Source: JALOOB01 sp040766655
GTDB taxonomy: Bacteria > Chloroflexota > Anaerolineae > CG2-30-64-16
Direction of reading: 5' to 3'
Assembly (NCBI GenBank): GCA_040766655.1
Contig: JAXGQB010000007.1
Coordinates: 62,001-126,000, forward strand
DNA length: 64,000 nucleotides
A model generated the notes under the pieces. That model was not told the origin of the DNA and did no database searches. It saw only the letters and a list, made by a program, of their open reading frames with translations. Each line of letters begins with the position of its first letter. Positions within the stretch are counted from its first letter, which is position 1. Of the stretch, positions 63,056-64,000 are shown in pieces. A program made the position numbers and the translations under genes.

Positions 63056-63319
63056 TTACGAGAAACCCCTTTCGGTGAGTACCCCGGTGTCTTGCCCTTT
63101 GGCTGACACCACTTCCGATATCCCCTGCCTCGATTGGCAGGTTCGCATTGTGGGTGCTGCCTGTATCTCGGGCGGCAGGATGTTCCGCCGCGCCGCCTCT
63201 TCGGCAATCAGCACCCTCACGACATCGCTCCGCGAACGCCGGAGCTGCTGGGCCAGGACCGCGAGCGCTGTTTCTTCGCTGCGGCCACACACAAAGGTGA
63301 ACCTACGTTCCCTAGCCAT
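63056..63319 (-). CDS. Ribbon-helix-helix (CopG/Arc-like) regulator
   Basis: The 87-residue protein has an N-terminal beta strand (RRFTFVCGRSEETALAVLAQQL) followed by two helices (RSRSDVVRVLIAEEAARRNI), the RHH pattern. It heads the replication module. Its AAGGAGG-led ATG 63319 is followed by a promoter with a symmetric operator at 63362-63374, so it probably represses its own operon and sets copy number or excision. Confidence 0.8.
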   Translation of the reverse strand: MARERRFTFVCGRSEETALAVLAQQLRRSRSDVVRVLIAEEAARRNILPPEIQAAPTMRTCQSRQGISEVVSAKGQDTGVLTERGFS

Positions 63320-63348
63320 GAAGAACCTCCTTCGAATGTGATGCCCCT

Positions 63349-63377
63349 ATTTTATCGCGTTTGAATGACATTCACAA
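63349..63377 (-). promoter_or_regulatory. Promoter with embedded RHH operator
   Basis: On the minus strand TTGTGA (63377-63372), 17 nt, TAAAAT (63354-63349). The 13-bp dyad TGAATG-T-CATTCA (63374-63362) occupies the spacer and part of the -35 box. The promoter reads toward the RHH, hypothetical and helicase genes. A protein bound there would block polymerase, matching autoregulation by the first gene. Confidence 0.75.
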
Positions 63378-63603
63378 ATGATTGGTGTTTGCGTGTTGCC
63401 TACGAACTAACATTGGTCATACCGTTTTCCTACCGGAGTCATACCGGCATAAATGCGTGCAGAAAAAAGCCGCACGTGCGTGCGATTTGCGCGCTGGCGC
63501 AGCGATGGCGGTGCCTGCAGGGCCACCTGCTTTGGATGGCCCTGCAAACGAGTGGAAGACGGCGGGAAGTGCTGGATGTGGAAGGCGTGTGGCAGGATTG
63601 ATG
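63378..63603. other. Intergenic segment between the RHH promoter and the integrase gene
   Basis: No gene is supported. GTCATACCG occurs twice (63416-63424 and 63438-63446), 22 nt apart, about two helical turns. Such spacing suits a regulator or recombinase arm site; this is only a suggestion. Confidence 0.4.
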
Positions 63604-64000
63604 CTACAGCATGGCGTCTATCGGCCCGTGCTCCCGGTGGGCGTTCGCCAGGTCTTCTTCAACCAGAGCCAGGTAGCGCCGCAACATCTGCAAATCGCCG
63701 TGCCCCATGATGCGCTGCAAGGCGTAAATGTTCATGCCCGAACGCAAGGACCACAAAGCAAAGCTCCGTCTGAAAGTGTGGGGGTGCACGTTGGCGACTC
63801 CCGCACGTTGGGCCAGCTTGTCCAGGATATCCCTAACCGCCCATCGGGTAAGGCGTTCATCATGTTGCCCACCAGACAACGTGAACAATGGTCCCGCTGA
63901 AGGATTCTCACGGGTCAAAAGATACTTCGTGAGTGCTTTCCTGGCCCGTATCCCAAAGAATACGATGCGGTCCTTTTGCCCCTTGCCATTGCGAACATGA
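63604..64000 (-). CDS. Tyrosine recombinase/integrase, C-terminal part
   Basis: The frame is open to the right window edge, giving 131 C-terminal residues. Visible catalytic elements are the beta-hairpin Lys region VRNGKGQKDRIVFFG, HTFRR (HxxR), GHGDL (second His) and the nucleophile in RRYLALV. The first catalytic Arg lies outside the window. Such recombinases integrate elements into tRNA genes. The orientation faces the window interior, with its 5' end and presumably the att boundary beyond 64000. Confidence 0.9.
   Translation of the reverse strand, partial: HVRNGKGQKDRIVFFGIRARKALTKYLLTRENPSAGPLFTLSGGQHDERLTRWAVRDILDKLAQRAGVANVHPHTFRRSFALWSLRSGMNIYALQRIMGHGDLQMLRRYLALVEEDLANAHREHGPIDAML

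Noticed and set aside
63365..63601. 78-codon plus-strand frame beside the integrase
   Set aside because: It overlaps the RHH promoter region, has no ribosome site and no recognisable features.

Overview
The window is GC-rich and reads as a chromosome segment of a Chloroflexota (Chloroflexi) bacterium. The main taxonomic pointers are three large membrane proteins of the Chlor_Arch_YYY / DUF2298 type, an Agl23-like protein (TIGR03663 type), long multi-membrane GT-C glycosyltransferases, and secreted proteins with Thr/Pro-rich linkers and a WLPLLMR-type C-terminus. The assignment rests on family knowledge, not on a search.

Region 1 (1-13.5 kb) is housekeeping, nearly all on the minus strand: the 5' part of a clostripain-like C11 peptidase, glmS, a PlsC acyltransferase, a fused pseudouridine synthase-cytidylate kinase, a D-Ala-D-Ala carboxypeptidase, a divergent FmdB zinc ribbon, a CARDB-like lipoprotein with a near-leaderless promoter, secD-secF (secF carries a +1 frameshift), a CCA-adding/poly(A) polymerase-like enzyme, and sucD/sucC. 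Region 2 (13.5-33.1 kb) is one long minus-strand block of five giant polytopic proteins, three with YYY domains. They are tightly spaced or overlapping and probably build a lipid-linked or surface glycan. Region 3 (33.1-42.3 kb) holds two secreted multidomain proteins, an FkbM methyltransferase, a GT4 glycosyltransferase, a CDP-paratose-2-epimerase-like SDR and a flippase-like membrane protein, continuing the cell-surface theme. Region 4 (42.3-45.0 kb) has a YabE-like DUF348/G5/3D protein and an AmmeMemoRadiSam radical SAM enzyme.

At 45109-45202 lies selC (tRNA-Sec, UCA anticodon) with a good sigma-70-type promoter ending 7 nt before its 5' end. Everything to its right (45.2-64.0 kb) looks like an integrated mobile element: lower-GC DNA, a tyrosine recombinase running off the window end, an RHH regulator with a promoter-embedded operator, a RepA-like helicase, a CHC2/TOPRIM primase, Rad52-like, SWIM, ArdC-like and RadC proteins.

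The main cargo is a three-gene plus-strand operon (46648-55736): a SNF2-type helicase with a DUF3883 C-terminus, a DUF1156 adenine-specific DNA methyltransferase, and a DUF499 P-loop ATPase. It resembles parts of BREX type 3 and DISARM class 1 but lacks PglZ, BrxA/B/F and DrmA/B/C here, so it is the best candidate for a poorly described defence system. A second unexplained element is the 45.3-45.4 kb segment just after selC: three hairpins with YTTCA loops followed by 17 nt complementary (16/17) to the 5' end of the tRNA.
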